This document shows, one piece after another, positions 37,516 to 46,790 of a stretch of DNA of 64,000 nucleotides. The translations under genes were made by a program, and so were the position numbers. Source of the DNA: Flavobacterium poyangense (GTDB lineage: Bacteria; Bacteroidota; Bacteroidia; Flavobacteriales; Flavobacteriaceae); the NCBI RefSeq assembly GCF_011751075.1, contig NZ_JAALLN010000014.1, positions 59,665 through 123,664 on the forward strand, in the 5' to 3' direction. Numbering within the stretch: the stretch's first letter is position 1; the number at the start of each line of letters is the position of its first letter. The notes under the pieces are model-generated. The model saw only the letters and a program-made list of their open reading frames with translations. It had not been told where the DNA came from and searched no databases.

Positions 37516-38613
37516 ATGATAGGAATAATTGGAGGTTACGGAGAAGTAGGTCATCATGCCTGCCTTACATTACAGCAATATGGAATTGGTCCATTGAAAA
37601 TTGGAGGGCGAAATCCTGAGAAAGGAAAAGCCAAACAGGCTGCTTTTTTACCCGAAGCCATCTGGGAAAAAGTAGACGTAGAAGATGACCAAAGTCTTTC
37701 TGACTTTATTGCCGGCTGTGATTTGATATTAAATTGTGCTGCCCCATCTCATCGTTATTCCAGACGCATCGCTAAAATTTGTTTACAACATCAGGTAAAC
37801 ATGGTAGATGCGGGAATAGACAATAATTACGAAAGTGATCCACTGGATACCGGAGAAAATGTAATTGTCTACGCAGCCGGAGCAACCCCAGGATTCTCGG
37901 GACTTTTTCCTTTGTGGTTTGGCAAGCAGTTTCATAAAGTGCAATCACTACTTAGCTATTATGGTACTTCCGGCCAAATAACTCCTGCCGGTGCAGAAGA
38001 TTATCTCGAAGGGTCTCTACATTCAAACAATAGCCCACGAGCAGCCTGGAGAAATGGCATAGTTCCGAATGTATTGTCGCGAAAAAGCGGAGTCAGACTC
38101 CCTTTTTTCCCGGGAGAAATTACCTTGTTTCCCCTATTTGACGACGAAACCCATCTCGTAGCCAAAAGACTTGGGCTCGAAAACGGAGAATGGTATGCTG
38201 CAGTGGAAGGAGAAAAGTCAATTGCGGCACTTGACAGCGCCAGTTTTGAATACAAAACAAATCCAAAAGCCATGATTGAAAAATTATGCTTTGCAGTAGA
38301 AATGGACACCCTTGGAAGAAGTCCTTATTTCATTCTTATGGTTCAGTTAAAAGGAGAATCCGACGGCACAGAAAAAACACAAACTGCCATTTACGAAGTC
38401 AGTAAAATTATTCCGTTCTGCGGAAAAATAGCTGCAATTATGGTAAAAGCAGTACTGGAAAACAAAATAAAACCCGGACTACATCACACCGCCTCCATCG
38501 AGGATGTCAATTATGTGATGGATCATTTGGAAAAAACAACTGACACACATAGTATTCAAATCATTGACTACTCCATCGAAGAACTTTCATTTGAGGAGGA
38601 AGGAACCTTATAA
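37516..38613 (+). CDS. Saccharopine-dehydrogenase-like NAD(P)-dependent reductase
   Basis: A 365-residue protein starting 1 nt after the preceding stop. The N-terminal Rossmann motif GIIGGYGEVG, GGRNPEK at the second strand and NCAAPSHRYS are typical of the saccharopine dehydrogenase NAD(P)-binding family; the C-terminal half is the matching catalytic/dimer domain (AGATPGFSGLFPLW). Members act on imines or C-N bonds or serve as poorly defined oxidoreductases. Being sandwiched between an NRPS gene and a thiazolinyl imide reductase, it probably modifies a thiazoline or the beta-keto group on the assembly line. Its exact substrate is unknown, and having two reductases raises the possibility that two rings or functions are reduced. 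Confidence 0.78.
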   Translation: MIGIIGGYGEVGHHACLTLQQYGIGPLKIGGRNPEKGKAKQAAFLPEAIWEKVDVEDDQSLSDFIAGCDLILNCAAPSHRYSRRIAKICLQHQVNMVDAGIDNNYESDPLDTGENVIVYAAGATPGFSGLFPLWFGKQFHKVQSLLSYYGTSGQITPAGAEDYLEGSLHSNNSPRAAWRNGIVPNVLSRKSGVRLPFFPGEITLFPLFDDETHLVAKRLGLENGEWYAAVEGEKSIAALDSASFEYKTNPKAMIEKLCFAVEMDTLGRSPYFILMVQLKGESDGTEKTQTAIYEVSKIIPFCGKIAAIMVKAVLENKIKPGLHHTASIEDVNYVMDHLEKTTDTHSIQIIDYSIEELSFEEEGTL

Positions 38614-38626
38614 ATATTTCAAAAAA

Positions 38627-39754
38627 ATGACTAATAGCAACGGAAATTATAAACCACGAAAAATTAGAACAGTAGTTTTTGGTTCTACTTTCGGGCAATT
38701 TTACCTCGAAGCACTAAGCAACCTCAGTGATGACTTTGAAATCAAGGGACTAATAGCCAGTGGTAGCGAACGCTCAAAAAAATGTGCTGAAGCTTACGGA
38801 ATACCTCTTTTTAATGATATCAGAGAAATTGATCCAAACGATATTGATCTGGCCTGTATCATCCTGCGTTCAGGAGTTATGGGCGGTAAAGGAACCGAAT
38901 TTGCTCTTTACTGTATGGCAAACGGAATTCATGTCATACAGGAGCATCCCATTCACCACAAAGATTTGACCACTTGTTTACGAGTGGCAAAATCCAATCA
39001 GGTGCATTTTACTACGGGAAACTTATACATTCACCTGCCCGCTTTTAGAAGGTTTACCGAAGTAGCCAAACACCTTTTTGAAACAAAGAAAGTAGTTTAT
39101 CTTGATATTGCGCTGGCAACTCAGGTGTCCTTTCCGTTGGTTCAGATGATGATTGCGCTTTTACCGAACCCAAGACCGCTTAAAATACATCATGTTCTAA
39201 AAGATTCGGGGCCTTTTCAAGTGCTCACAGGCGAATGGGGAGGCTTGCCTTTTACCCTTCGTGCCCATAACGAAGTAAATCCAAACGATCCCGATAACCA
39301 TCAACATTTATTGCACACGATTTCGATCGGATGCTCCGGAGGTACTTTGTCGTTGACAGACACTCATGGTCCGGTAGTTTGGAAAACCCAACTGCATATT
39401 CCGCATAACGAGTTGCTAAAAAATGTCTCGCCCGAACATCAGCTGACTGAAAAAAGCACCTTGATTCTCGGACCTGAATTTCCACCAAGTTATCAGGAAA
39501 TACTTCAAAAACAGTGGCCAAGAGCCATTGGAAAAGACCTGCAAATGATAAAAAGTTTCATCACAGGAGAAAAAAAACCGGAACAACGTGCCCACCTCGA
39601 ACTATTGTGTACCCAACTATGGCATGATTTAACACATGCCTTGGGAGCCCCTCAATTAAGACCTGATGCGCTGTATCAGCATGTAGAAGTAAGTACCTTA
39701 AAAGAACTAGCCGATAAAATTCCGGCTGAACCGGAAGAAACAAGCGTATACTAA
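38627..39754 (+). CDS. Thiazolinyl imide reductase (Irp3/YbtU/PchG-like)
   Basis: A 375-residue protein. I start at ATG 38627, 13 nt after the previous stop; the longer frame upstream would overlap the preceding gene. The Irp3 pattern is clear: VVFGSTFGQFYLEAL (nucleotide-binding loop), LIASGSERSKKCAEAYGIPLF, ACIILRSGVMGG, IHVIQEHPIHHKDLTTCLR, then NLYIHLPAFRRF. In yersiniabactin and pyochelin synthesis these enzymes use NADPH to reduce a carrier-bound thiazoline to a thiazolidine. This is the most specific marker in the window for that natural-product family. The likely target is the middle ring, since the first is predicted to be oxidised to thiazole and the third is released by the TE. Confidence 0.9.
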   Translation: MTNSNGNYKPRKIRTVVFGSTFGQFYLEALSNLSDDFEIKGLIASGSERSKKCAEAYGIPLFNDIREIDPNDIDLACIILRSGVMGGKGTEFALYCMANGIHVIQEHPIHHKDLTTCLRVAKSNQVHFTTGNLYIHLPAFRRFTEVAKHLFETKKVVYLDIALATQVSFPLVQMMIALLPNPRPLKIHHVLKDSGPFQVLTGEWGGLPFTLRAHNEVNPNDPDNHQHLLHTISIGCSGGTLSLTDTHGPVVWKTQLHIPHNELLKNVSPEHQLTEKSTLILGPEFPPSYQEILQKQWPRAIGKDLQMIKSFITGEKKPEQRAHLELLCTQLWHDLTHALGAPQLRPDALYQHVEVSTLKELADKIPAEPEETSVY

Positions 39755-39798
39755 TCCGGCTAAAAATCAAATAATATTAATAACTCGACTATTGTGAT

Positions 39799-42700
39799 AT
39801 GATTGCGTATATAGAATCGGCTGATGTTCAGGAACTGATTAGCAGCATGCGAAAAAAGAAAATTCAGCTTTGGACAGAAGATGGAAAATTAAAATTTAAA
39901 GCTCCCAAAGGAGTGATGGATGAGAATACTTTAGAACTACTCAAAGAAAATAAAACCAAAATCCTCGAGTATCTGGAGTCAGAGAATAAGGCCATTACAA
40001 TTCATGACGATCTCCCAAATCGTTACAAACCTTTTCCGCTCACAGATGTGCAATCGGCTTATCTATTGGGAAGAAATCAAGGCTTCAGGTATGGAGGGGT
40101 TGCCTGCCACCTCTACATGGAATTAAAATATAATGCTCTGGATCACAAACTTGTCGAAAATACCTGGAATATCTTAGTTCAAAGACACGAAATGTTAAGA
40201 GCTACAGTTAGTAATCAGGGTTTCCAAACCATCCAGAAAGAAACACCACGTTTTAAGGTGAGTTATCAGGATGCTTCTATGTTAGCCGTTCCAAAACAAG
40301 CCTCCGTTCTTGATGAGGTACGAGATCGTATGAGCCATCGTGTTTACGATACAGAACAATGGCCTCTATTTGATATTGCTTTAACGACAACGCAGTCCGG
40401 ACAGCAGAAAGAGGCTGTACTACATTTTTCTATGGAATTCCTCATTGCAGATTGGATCAGCATGTGGATGCTGATGGCAGAATTTGAAAAACTATATTTC
40501 AATCCCAACACACAGCTTCCTGCGCTAAACCTGAGTTTCAGAGATTATGCAATTGCGGAAAGAGGAGTACGTGAAACCGCTGCCTATGCCAAAGACCGCA
40601 GTTATTGGCTAAACCGGGTAGAAACATTACCGGCAGGTCCAAATCTGCCTATTCACAGACGTGAAAATACTTCTTCCAATCACTTTACACGTAACAGTAC
40701 CCTAATCGAAAAAAAGAAATGGGAAAATTTTAAAACAACCGCAAACTCGCATGGTGTTACTCCTACTTCGGCAGTAGCGGCCGTTTATGCCTCCGTGCTC
40801 GAACGCTGGAGCGAAACCCAGCATTTTTGCCTGAACCTTACCGTGCTAAATCGCATGCCTCTTCATCCCGAGGTAAACCAAATTGTAGGCGATTTTACTT
40901 CGGTAAGTTTACTTGAAGTAGATTGGAGAGACCAAAAAGCATTCTGCGAAAAAGCAAAAGATATGAACATGCAGTTGTTTGACGATCTGGATCATACCTT
41001 ATTTACCGGAGTTGAGGTACTACGTGAAATGACAAAAAAGCAGCAAAACGGAAGAGTACTTTTGCCTGTAGTGCTAACCAGTGCTATCGGGTTACTGGAC
41101 ACGGGTGAAGAAGCAGGATTAAAAGGTCAGATTGGCGATTACAACATCAGTCAGACACCACAGGTATTTATTGATTGTCAGGTTGTAGATACTGCACAAG
41201 GCTTGTCTGTAAACTGGGATGTCCGCGACGGTATTTTCCCTGAAAATATGATTGACGACATGTTCGCTACCTTTGAAACACTACTCAACGAACTTGCCGA
41301 TAATACCGGATACTGGAATAAAAAAGACCTCATTTCGTTACCCGCCCGACACCAACAAGAAAGAGACCAACTGAATCATGAACCGGCAAAATTACCGGAA
41401 GAATTACTGCATGAACCTGTTCTCAAAAGTTTTAGAACTTTAGCAGACAAAACCGCTATCGTTGATCAGCAGGGTTCATTTACCTATAAAGATGTAGAGC
41501 AAAAAGCAGTAGCCATTGCTTTAAAATTAAAAGAATTAGGTTGTTCCGAGCAAGATAAAGTAGCGATTACACTTCCAAAATCGCACCATCAGGTAACCGC
41601 TGTACTGGCAGTACTTGCATTAGGTGGTGTTTATGTGCCAATAGACGAAAACCAACCCCTTGAGAGACGAGCAAAGATTATAAAAAATGCAGGTATTCGC
41701 TATGTACTTACCAACAACGAAATTAATCAGCTGGGCAATGAAATTGAAGATAGCGTGAATATTATTGCTGTAGATGCGTTGCAAGGCCCTACAGAAATAA
41801 GCCTTGAAGAGATTTCGACGAAAACAAAACAGAATCTAAATGCCCCCGCTTATGTAATTTATACTTCAGGTTCTACCGGTGAACCTAAAGGAGTGGTCAT
41901 TTCACATCTGGGTGCTATGAACACGATTGAAGATATAAACAGACGCTTTAAAATTGATCAAAAAGATAGTGTACTTGCCTTATCACAACTTGGTTTTGAT
42001 TTATCAGTATACGATATTTTTGGGCTGCTGGGACTTGGTGGTACGATCGTCTACCCTCATCCTGATCGTCAGCGCGATCCTTCGCATTGGCTGGAATTAA
42101 TCCAAAACTATGAGATAACGTTATGGAATACCGCACCGGCGCTGATGCAAATGTTTATTAACTTTCTTGAAAATGAAAAGCAACCGATTAACACCTCACT
42201 TACTCATTTCAGACTCGCCATGTTATCGGGAGACTGGATTCCTTTGAATCTTCCTGACACCTTATTGCAGCTTGTGCCTTCTGTGCAGCTAATAAGTCTG
42301 GGTGGTGCTACTGAAGCCTCTATTTGGTCTAATTTTCATGTGTACCAAGGTTTACAACCTGATTGGAACAGCATACCCTACGGCAGACCCCTTTCTAATC
42401 AAGGCTTCCGAATTTTAGACGAACAACAGCGAGATTGTCCGGAGTGGAAATCGGGAGATTTATTTATCACCGGTTCCGGATTGGCATTAGAATACTTCAA
42501 TGACCCTGTGCTCACCAATGAACGTTTTTTTCCTCATTCGGTTGATGGTGAAAGACTGTACAAAACCGGAGACTTAGGCAGATATACTCCCGGAGGTGAA
42601 ATTGAATTTTTAGGACGAAGAGACAAACAAGTAAAAATAAGAGGCCATCGTATCGAGTTAGGCGAAATTGAATCGGCTCTGACCCTACATCCTGCTGTTT

Positions 42701-44208
42701 CTAATGCCGTTGTTATTGCAAAAGCCAATACAGAGAATAATAAAATCAAAACCTTATTTGCTTTTATCGTTTCTGCGGACCATCAATCTGATACGGATCT
42801 TGTTTCCGAATTGTTTTCACTTTTGGGCAAAAAAGTACCTTCTTATATGGTTCCTTCCCATATTCAAATTATTGATAAGATACCCGTAACGGCAAACGGC
42901 AAAGTGGATATTAAAAACCTGGAAGCTCTATGTGTCTTTGAAACGGATCAGCACGCTACCGGAAATCAGGATTTTCAGGATGAGACTGAAAAAACCATCC
43001 ATGACTTATGGTGTAGTTCATTAGGTATGGACAGTATTGGAAAACACCAGAACCTCAATGACTTTGGAGCGGACTCTTTAATATCGGCTCAAATGGCCGG
43101 AAAATTACGTGATATTTTTACCGAAAAAGGGCATACTAATCTAAGTTTTGATCTGATTCTGAGACAAATTCTGACTTCTCCTACCATTGCCGGTTTAGCA
43201 GATTTCTTTAGAGATCAGAGACAAAATAATAGCATAGAGGAAAAAGTTCAGGAAACAAAAAAACCAACTCGCATTGGAACGCTAACGCATTTTGGCGGCG
43301 ATCCATCCGGGACTCATCGCATTATACTTCATGCAGGTGGCGGTACACTGGATCGATATAAACATCTGATCCGTGAAATGGTCAACCAGCATTCGGGAGC
43401 GGTATACGGGATTTCTGTGGGTGATTTTGATGCCTATTGTTCGATAGACAGCGATCAGCTGGTCGAACGTATCGCAGATGATTATTGTGCTTCGATTATT
43501 GCAAATGATCCGAAAAAAGTACAACTGATTGGGTATTCCATTGGTAGTATGGTAGCGGTAGAAATGGCCCGAAGACTAAGTGAAAAAGGAATCGAAGTAG
43601 TTGATTTGTGCATTATAGATGCCATCCGTGTTCCATTTAAAGTATATGATGATTTATTTGTTGAATTCCGTTTCCTTCCTAATTTAGGTCTTACCCCCGC
43701 CGATGCCGGTTTTGGTAACATGAACGGAGCTATATTTATGGACTGGGTCACCAATACACTTCAGGAAAACAGAAACGAACTTCCAGAAGGAGCTATTTTT
43801 AACATACAAGGCAACAGCGAATTGGTTCAAATTAGTTCGGTTTTCAACAATATGAAAGCAATGAGCCAATCCGATCGTTTTGATGCTTATCTGAGTGCCA
43901 TGAAACGCCTCTCCGGACGTGAAATGCCAAAAGAACTTCTGGAACGAACGTACAGTACTTTTGCTCAAAACTTTAAAGCTTCGAGGTTTATCTCACCACC
44001 TTATTTTGGTGATATCCGCTATTTTAAAGCAAAAGAACAAGGAAGTACAACCGCTACCGGAATCAATGACGACATCGTTGAACTGTGGTCTGAAATAAGT
44101 CTTGGAAAATTGCAGATCACAGAAATTGAAGGCGATCATTTGGGTTGTGTAGATGAAGAATATGCTCTTGATCTCGCCAACCATTTACGAGAAGTTTCGC
44201 CTAAATAA
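39799..44208 (+). CDS. Terminal NRPS module: TubC docking, Cy, A(Cys), PCP, TE
   Basis: A 1469-residue protein. TubC-like docking domain (about 8-55, LWTEDGKLKFKAPKG); Cy3 (about 70-520) whose motif reads E213xxxxD218xxS, with Glu in place of the first Asp; A domain with SGSTGEPKG (about 691), FDLSVYDIFG (about 733), LWNTAPAL, SGDWIPL and GGATEASIWSN (about 834), fitting cysteine; PCP with GADS (S1093); C-terminal type I thioesterase with GYSIG (S1247), D1274 and H1447. It would condense the third cysteine, cyclise it to a thiazoline and release the product as a free acid. The docking domain should pair with the C-terminus of an upstream NRPS. It is the last megasynthase gene. Confidence 0.9.
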   Translation: MIAYIESADVQELISSMRKKKIQLWTEDGKLKFKAPKGVMDENTLELLKENKTKILEYLESENKAITIHDDLPNRYKPFPLTDVQSAYLLGRNQGFRYGGVACHLYMELKYNALDHKLVENTWNILVQRHEMLRATVSNQGFQTIQKETPRFKVSYQDASMLAVPKQASVLDEVRDRMSHRVYDTEQWPLFDIALTTTQSGQQKEAVLHFSMEFLIADWISMWMLMAEFEKLYFNPNTQLPALNLSFRDYAIAERGVRETAAYAKDRSYWLNRVETLPAGPNLPIHRRENTSSNHFTRNSTLIEKKKWENFKTTANSHGVTPTSAVAAVYASVLERWSETQHFCLNLTVLNRMPLHPEVNQIVGDFTSVSLLEVDWRDQKAFCEKAKDMNMQLFDDLDHTLFTGVEVLREMTKKQQNGRVLLPVVLTSAIGLLDTGEEAGLKGQIGDYNISQTPQVFIDCQVVDTAQGLSVNWDVRDGIFPENMIDDMFATFETLLNELADNTGYWNKKDLISLPARHQQERDQLNHEPAKLPEELLHEPVLKSFRTLADKTAIVDQQGSFTYKDVEQKAVAIALKLKELGCSEQDKVAITLPKSHHQVTAVLAVLALGGVYVPIDENQPLERRAKIIKNAGIRYVLTNNEINQLGNEIEDSVNIIAVDALQGPTEISLEEISTKTKQNLNAPAYVIYTSGSTGEPKGVVISHLGAMNTIEDINRRFKIDQKDSVLALSQLGFDLSVYDIFGLLGLGGTIVYPHPDRQRDPSHWLELIQNYEITLWNTAPALMQMFINFLENEKQPINTSLTHFRLAMLSGDWIPLNLPDTLLQLVPSVQLISLGGATEASIWSNFHVYQGLQPDWNSIPYGRPLSNQGFRILDEQQRDCPEWKSGDLFITGSGLALEYFNDPVLTNERFFPHSVDGERLYKTGDLGRYTPGGEIEFLGRRDKQVKIRGHRIELGEIESALTLHPAVSNAVVIAKANTENNKIKTLFAFIVSADHQSDTDLVSELFSLLGKKVPSYMVPSHIQIIDKIPVTANGKVDIKNLEALCVFETDQHATGNQDFQDETEKTIHDLWCSSLGMDSIGKHQNLNDFGADSLISAQMAGKLRDIFTEKGHTNLSFDLILRQILTSPTIAGLADFFRDQRQNNSIEEKVQETKKPTRIGTLTHFGGDPSGTHRIILHAGGGTLDRYKHLIREMVNQHSGAVYGISVGDFDAYCSIDSDQLVERIADDYCASIIANDPKKVQLIGYSIGSMVAVEMARRLSEKGIEVVDLCIIDAIRVPFKVYDDLFVEFRFLPNLGLTPADAGFGNMNGAIFMDWVTNTLQENRNELPEGAIFNIQGNSELVQISSVFNNMKAMSQSDRFDAYLSAMKRLSGREMPKELLERTYSTFAQNFKASRFISPPYFGDIRYFKAKEQGSTTATGINDDIVELWSEISLGKLQITEIEGDHLGCVDEEYALDLANHLREVSPK

Positions 44209-44220
44209 TCCTTCAATAGT

Positions 44221-45570
44221 ATGAATACCAGTATTGAACAAAAAGATAAAATCCTCAGTGGTAATTTATGGAACTTAGCGTTGAGCTTGTCATGGCCCAT
44301 CATCATAGCAATGGTCTTATACGGACTTAATATGGTCTTAGATGCGATTTTGGTCGGGTTATTTATCGGTGAAAATGCTTTAGCAGCTGTTGTTATTACC
44401 TATCCCGTAGTTTCTTTAACTATGGGTATCGGCTCCCTCATTGGTGTGGGGGCCGGTTCTATACTCAGCATCGCTATTGGTGAAAAAGACTATCAAAAAC
44501 AGGCATCGCTATTGGGCAATGTCAATTTTTTATGCATCATTCTGTCAATGGCCTACTTGGTCTTTGCTTACTTTTCCTGCGGCATTATTTTGCAATTTAT
44601 GGGTGCTGAAGGTGAAGTACTAAGTCTTGCTCACACGTATTTTCAGCATACCTTATTTGGTGTTTTCTTTTGGGTATATGGTTTTGCTTCTAATATGATT
44701 GTGAGAGCAGAAGGCAAAATGAAACTTGCTGCACTCATCATGGGAACAGGTTTAGCAGTGAATGTACTTGTTAGTTATTTCTTAATAGATATATTCAAAC
44801 TTGGAATAACAGGTGCTGCCTGGGGCATGAATGTAGGTATGCTGGTTTATTCTGTTTTTGGACTCTATTATTTCCGGAGTAGATTTATTTCTTTTCCTGC
44901 AAAACCGCTCTCATTAAAATACGATACCGGCATTCTAAAAACGATAACTTCTTTAGGAATGGCTTCCTTTGTTATGGTAGCCATGAGTCTGATACAGGCG
45001 ATAGCCATCTTTCAAAGTCTTTCACGATACGGCAGTACGCTCGATTTGGCTGTCTACGGAGCAGCCTATCGCATCTATACTTTATTGTTAATGCCTATTG
45101 CCGGCTTTATGAGAGCGCTGCAACCCATCGTCGGAATCAATTATGGTGCAGGAAAATACAATCGAACGGTAAATGCTTATTTAATTTTTGTCGTATTATC
45201 AACAGCACTCATTTTGCCTTTATGGATTCTGTTAATGGCATTCCCCGGACAAATACTTTCTTCGATGATTAACGTAGCATTATTACAAAACCTGCATTAT
45301 AAAAATTTTCAGGTTTTATTGTGGGCTACTCCCGTCATTCCATTTTTATTTATGACTATGAGTTTTTATCCATCCATCGGCAAAGGTAAACCGGCAGTAT
45401 TTCTGGCCATTACCCGGCAAATCATTTTTTACGTACCGGCCATGCTTATTTTACCTGTACTATTTGGAATAAACTGGATTTACCTTGCTTCAAGTGCCAT
45501 CGAGTATATAGTAGCTATTATTGCTATTATTATGATTAGCCGCGAATTGAGGCAACTAAATAAACTATAA
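44221..45570 (+). CDS. MATE-family efflux transporter
   Basis: A 449-residue integral membrane protein with about 12 helices and the two-fold MATE pattern (first half LSLSWPIIIAMVLYGLNMVLDAILVG, second half around ITSLGMASFVMVAMSLIQA). MATE proteins expel small molecules using Na+ or H+ gradients. It starts 12 bp after the terminal NRPS gene, so it is co-transcribed and probably secretes the metallophore across the inner membrane. Related MATE genes of other clusters also act in self-resistance, which cannot be separated here. Confidence 0.88.
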   Translation: MNTSIEQKDKILSGNLWNLALSLSWPIIIAMVLYGLNMVLDAILVGLFIGENALAAVVITYPVVSLTMGIGSLIGVGAGSILSIAIGEKDYQKQASLLGNVNFLCIILSMAYLVFAYFSCGIILQFMGAEGEVLSLAHTYFQHTLFGVFFWVYGFASNMIVRAEGKMKLAALIMGTGLAVNVLVSYFLIDIFKLGITGAAWGMNVGMLVYSVFGLYYFRSRFISFPAKPLSLKYDTGILKTITSLGMASFVMVAMSLIQAIAIFQSLSRYGSTLDLAVYGAAYRIYTLLLMPIAGFMRALQPIVGINYGAGKYNRTVNAYLIFVVLSTALILPLWILLMAFPGQILSSMINVALLQNLHYKNFQVLLWATPVIPFLFMTMSFYPSIGKGKPAVFLAITRQIIFYVPAMLILPVLFGINWIYLASSAIEYIVAIIAIIMISRELRQLNKL

Positions 45571-45625
45571 GCCAAATAATTTATGACTTCTATAATCGTC
45601 CTTTTAAACCACTCAAATTAAAACA

Positions 45626-46303
45626 ATGATCAACTTGCCTAAAAACCTCCACGCCGCTTATTTTGATGTGGATGGTACACTAACCAAAAGCAACATTGTC
45701 GAGCCGCTAATGTTCATCAAAAAACAGCTACTATCCCCCTCTATGTACAAACTTTGGAAAGCGGTTCTGCCATTTCGATTTATTTATTGGACTGTACTTG
45801 ACAAAATCAATCGCGAAATGTCAACGGCTTCCATCTATAGGCAATACAAGGGTATAACTGTCGAAGAAATGACTACCCTGCAATACCAATGCTATGAGGA
45901 AAACTATAAAAAGAAACACTATTCAAAAGCATTTGAAACAGTCCATTCCTTCAAAGAACAAGGTACTCAGATTGTTTTAGTTTCAGGTTCCTTAGATATC
46001 TTTTTGCAACCCTTAGCGACGGAATTGGATGCAGCATTAATTGCAACTTGTTTAGAAATAAAAGACGGAATTTATACCGGAGAAATTACAGGCCGTGCCG
46101 TTTCCGGAAAACAAAAAGCCGAACTGGTAAACGAACATGCACATAAAAACCAACTCAATCTCGAAAATTGTGCTTCTTTCGGAAATTCTACTGATGACAT
46201 TCCCATGTTGTGCTCCGTGAAATATCCTGTGGCCATTAATCCCGATAGAGGGTTAATTTCTATAGCCAAAAAAAACAACTGGGATACACTTATTTGGTCT
46301 TAA
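45626..46303 (+). CDS. HAD-IB family phosphatase (SerB-like fold)
   Basis: A 225-residue protein with all four HAD motifs: FDVDGTLT (I), LVSGS (II), GKQKAE with the conserved Lys (III) and FGNSTDDIPML (IV). The long cap insertion (about 30-110) is of the C1 helical type of subfamily IB, which includes phosphoserine phosphatases and lipid- or nucleotide-phosphate hydrolases. It is 55 bp downstream of the MATE gene and may be the last gene of the operon. The role is unclear: it could release a phosphate from a biosynthetic intermediate or be unrelated housekeeping. Confidence 0.8.
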   Translation: MINLPKNLHAAYFDVDGTLTKSNIVEPLMFIKKQLLSPSMYKLWKAVLPFRFIYWTVLDKINREMSTASIYRQYKGITVEEMTTLQYQCYEENYKKKHYSKAFETVHSFKEQGTQIVLVSGSLDIFLQPLATELDAALIATCLEIKDGIYTGEITGRAVSGKQKAELVNEHAHKNQLNLENCASFGNSTDDIPMLCSVKYPVAINPDRGLISIAKKNNWDTLIWS

Positions 46304-46317
46304 AAAAGCATATATAG

Positions 46318-46488
46318 TATCAAGAGTTTGATAAACTCGATCTTCCACAACACCCCAATCTTCAATTTAGTATTTCACATTTCGGAGATTGGGTAATGGG
46401 TGTGGTTTCAGCAGTTTTGGTCGGAATTAATATCGAAAAAATAGCTACTGTAAAAACAGATACCTTTCCATTGTATAGAAGAATATAA
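46318..46488 (+). pseudogene. Remnant of an Sfp-type phosphopantetheinyl transferase
   Basis: A 56-codon frame bounded by stops, without a start codon. It reads FDKLDLPQHPN, then FSISHFGDWVMGVVS, then VGINIEKI. This is the central PPTase pattern: SxSHxGxWV followed by VGxDxE. The Mg-binding Asp of the second motif is Asn here, and the N-terminal third and the C-terminal WxxKE region are missing. PPTases activate carrier proteins, and one is expected beside such a cluster. The fragment therefore looks like a decayed cluster-linked PPTase whose work is now done by another copy elsewhere. Confidence 0.7.
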
Positions 46489-46550
46489 ATTTTCGCTTTG
46501 TTCACTAATTGAAAATTTTTCGAAAAATATAAAGTTACTCCGGCTTACTT

Positions 46551-46594
46551 AATTTAGTGAAGAGGTAAAAGAATTCTTTGATCTCTTAAATTAC
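46551..46594. repeat. Dispersed intergenic repeat, copy 1
   Basis: A stretch of about 44 bp that recurs at 59181-59224. The first 16 bases, AATTTAGTGAAGAGGT, are identical and the rest is similar. This copy is palindromic (AAGAG, AAAGAATTCTTT, CTCTT) and could fold into a hairpin. Both copies lie in noncoding DNA downstream of cluster genes. Confidence 0.5.
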
Positions 46595-46790
46595 AACACC
46601 AAATTTGACTTCAAATAGTAAGCAAATTCCTCATACATTTTATCCCGAAATCAAAATCCAATAAAAAAATTAAAACCAGTTTCATAAAACCAATGAACTC
46701 AATTATAATTTTTAATGGCAGATAACATGGCAAACCTCTGTATGTTTTTGATTTTCCTGAAAATTTCTAACTACAATTCTTGTCTTTTCG

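Noticed and set aside
38564..38626. Longer N-terminus for the thiazolinyl imide reductase
   Set aside because: It would overlap the preceding gene by 50 nt and adds a segment without family resemblance; the ATG at 38627 is directly followed by the nucleotide-binding region.
14392..46303. Salicylate-primed pyochelin or yersiniabactin cluster
   Set aside because: No isochorismate synthase, pyruvate lyase or aryl-AMP ligase is present; the only loading enzyme is of fatty acyl-AMP ligase type.
46551..46620. C-terminal continuation of the PPTase remnant or a transposase fragment
   Set aside because: The frame is broken by stops and the sequence recurs at 59181 without a PPTase nearby, so it is treated as an intergenic repeat.
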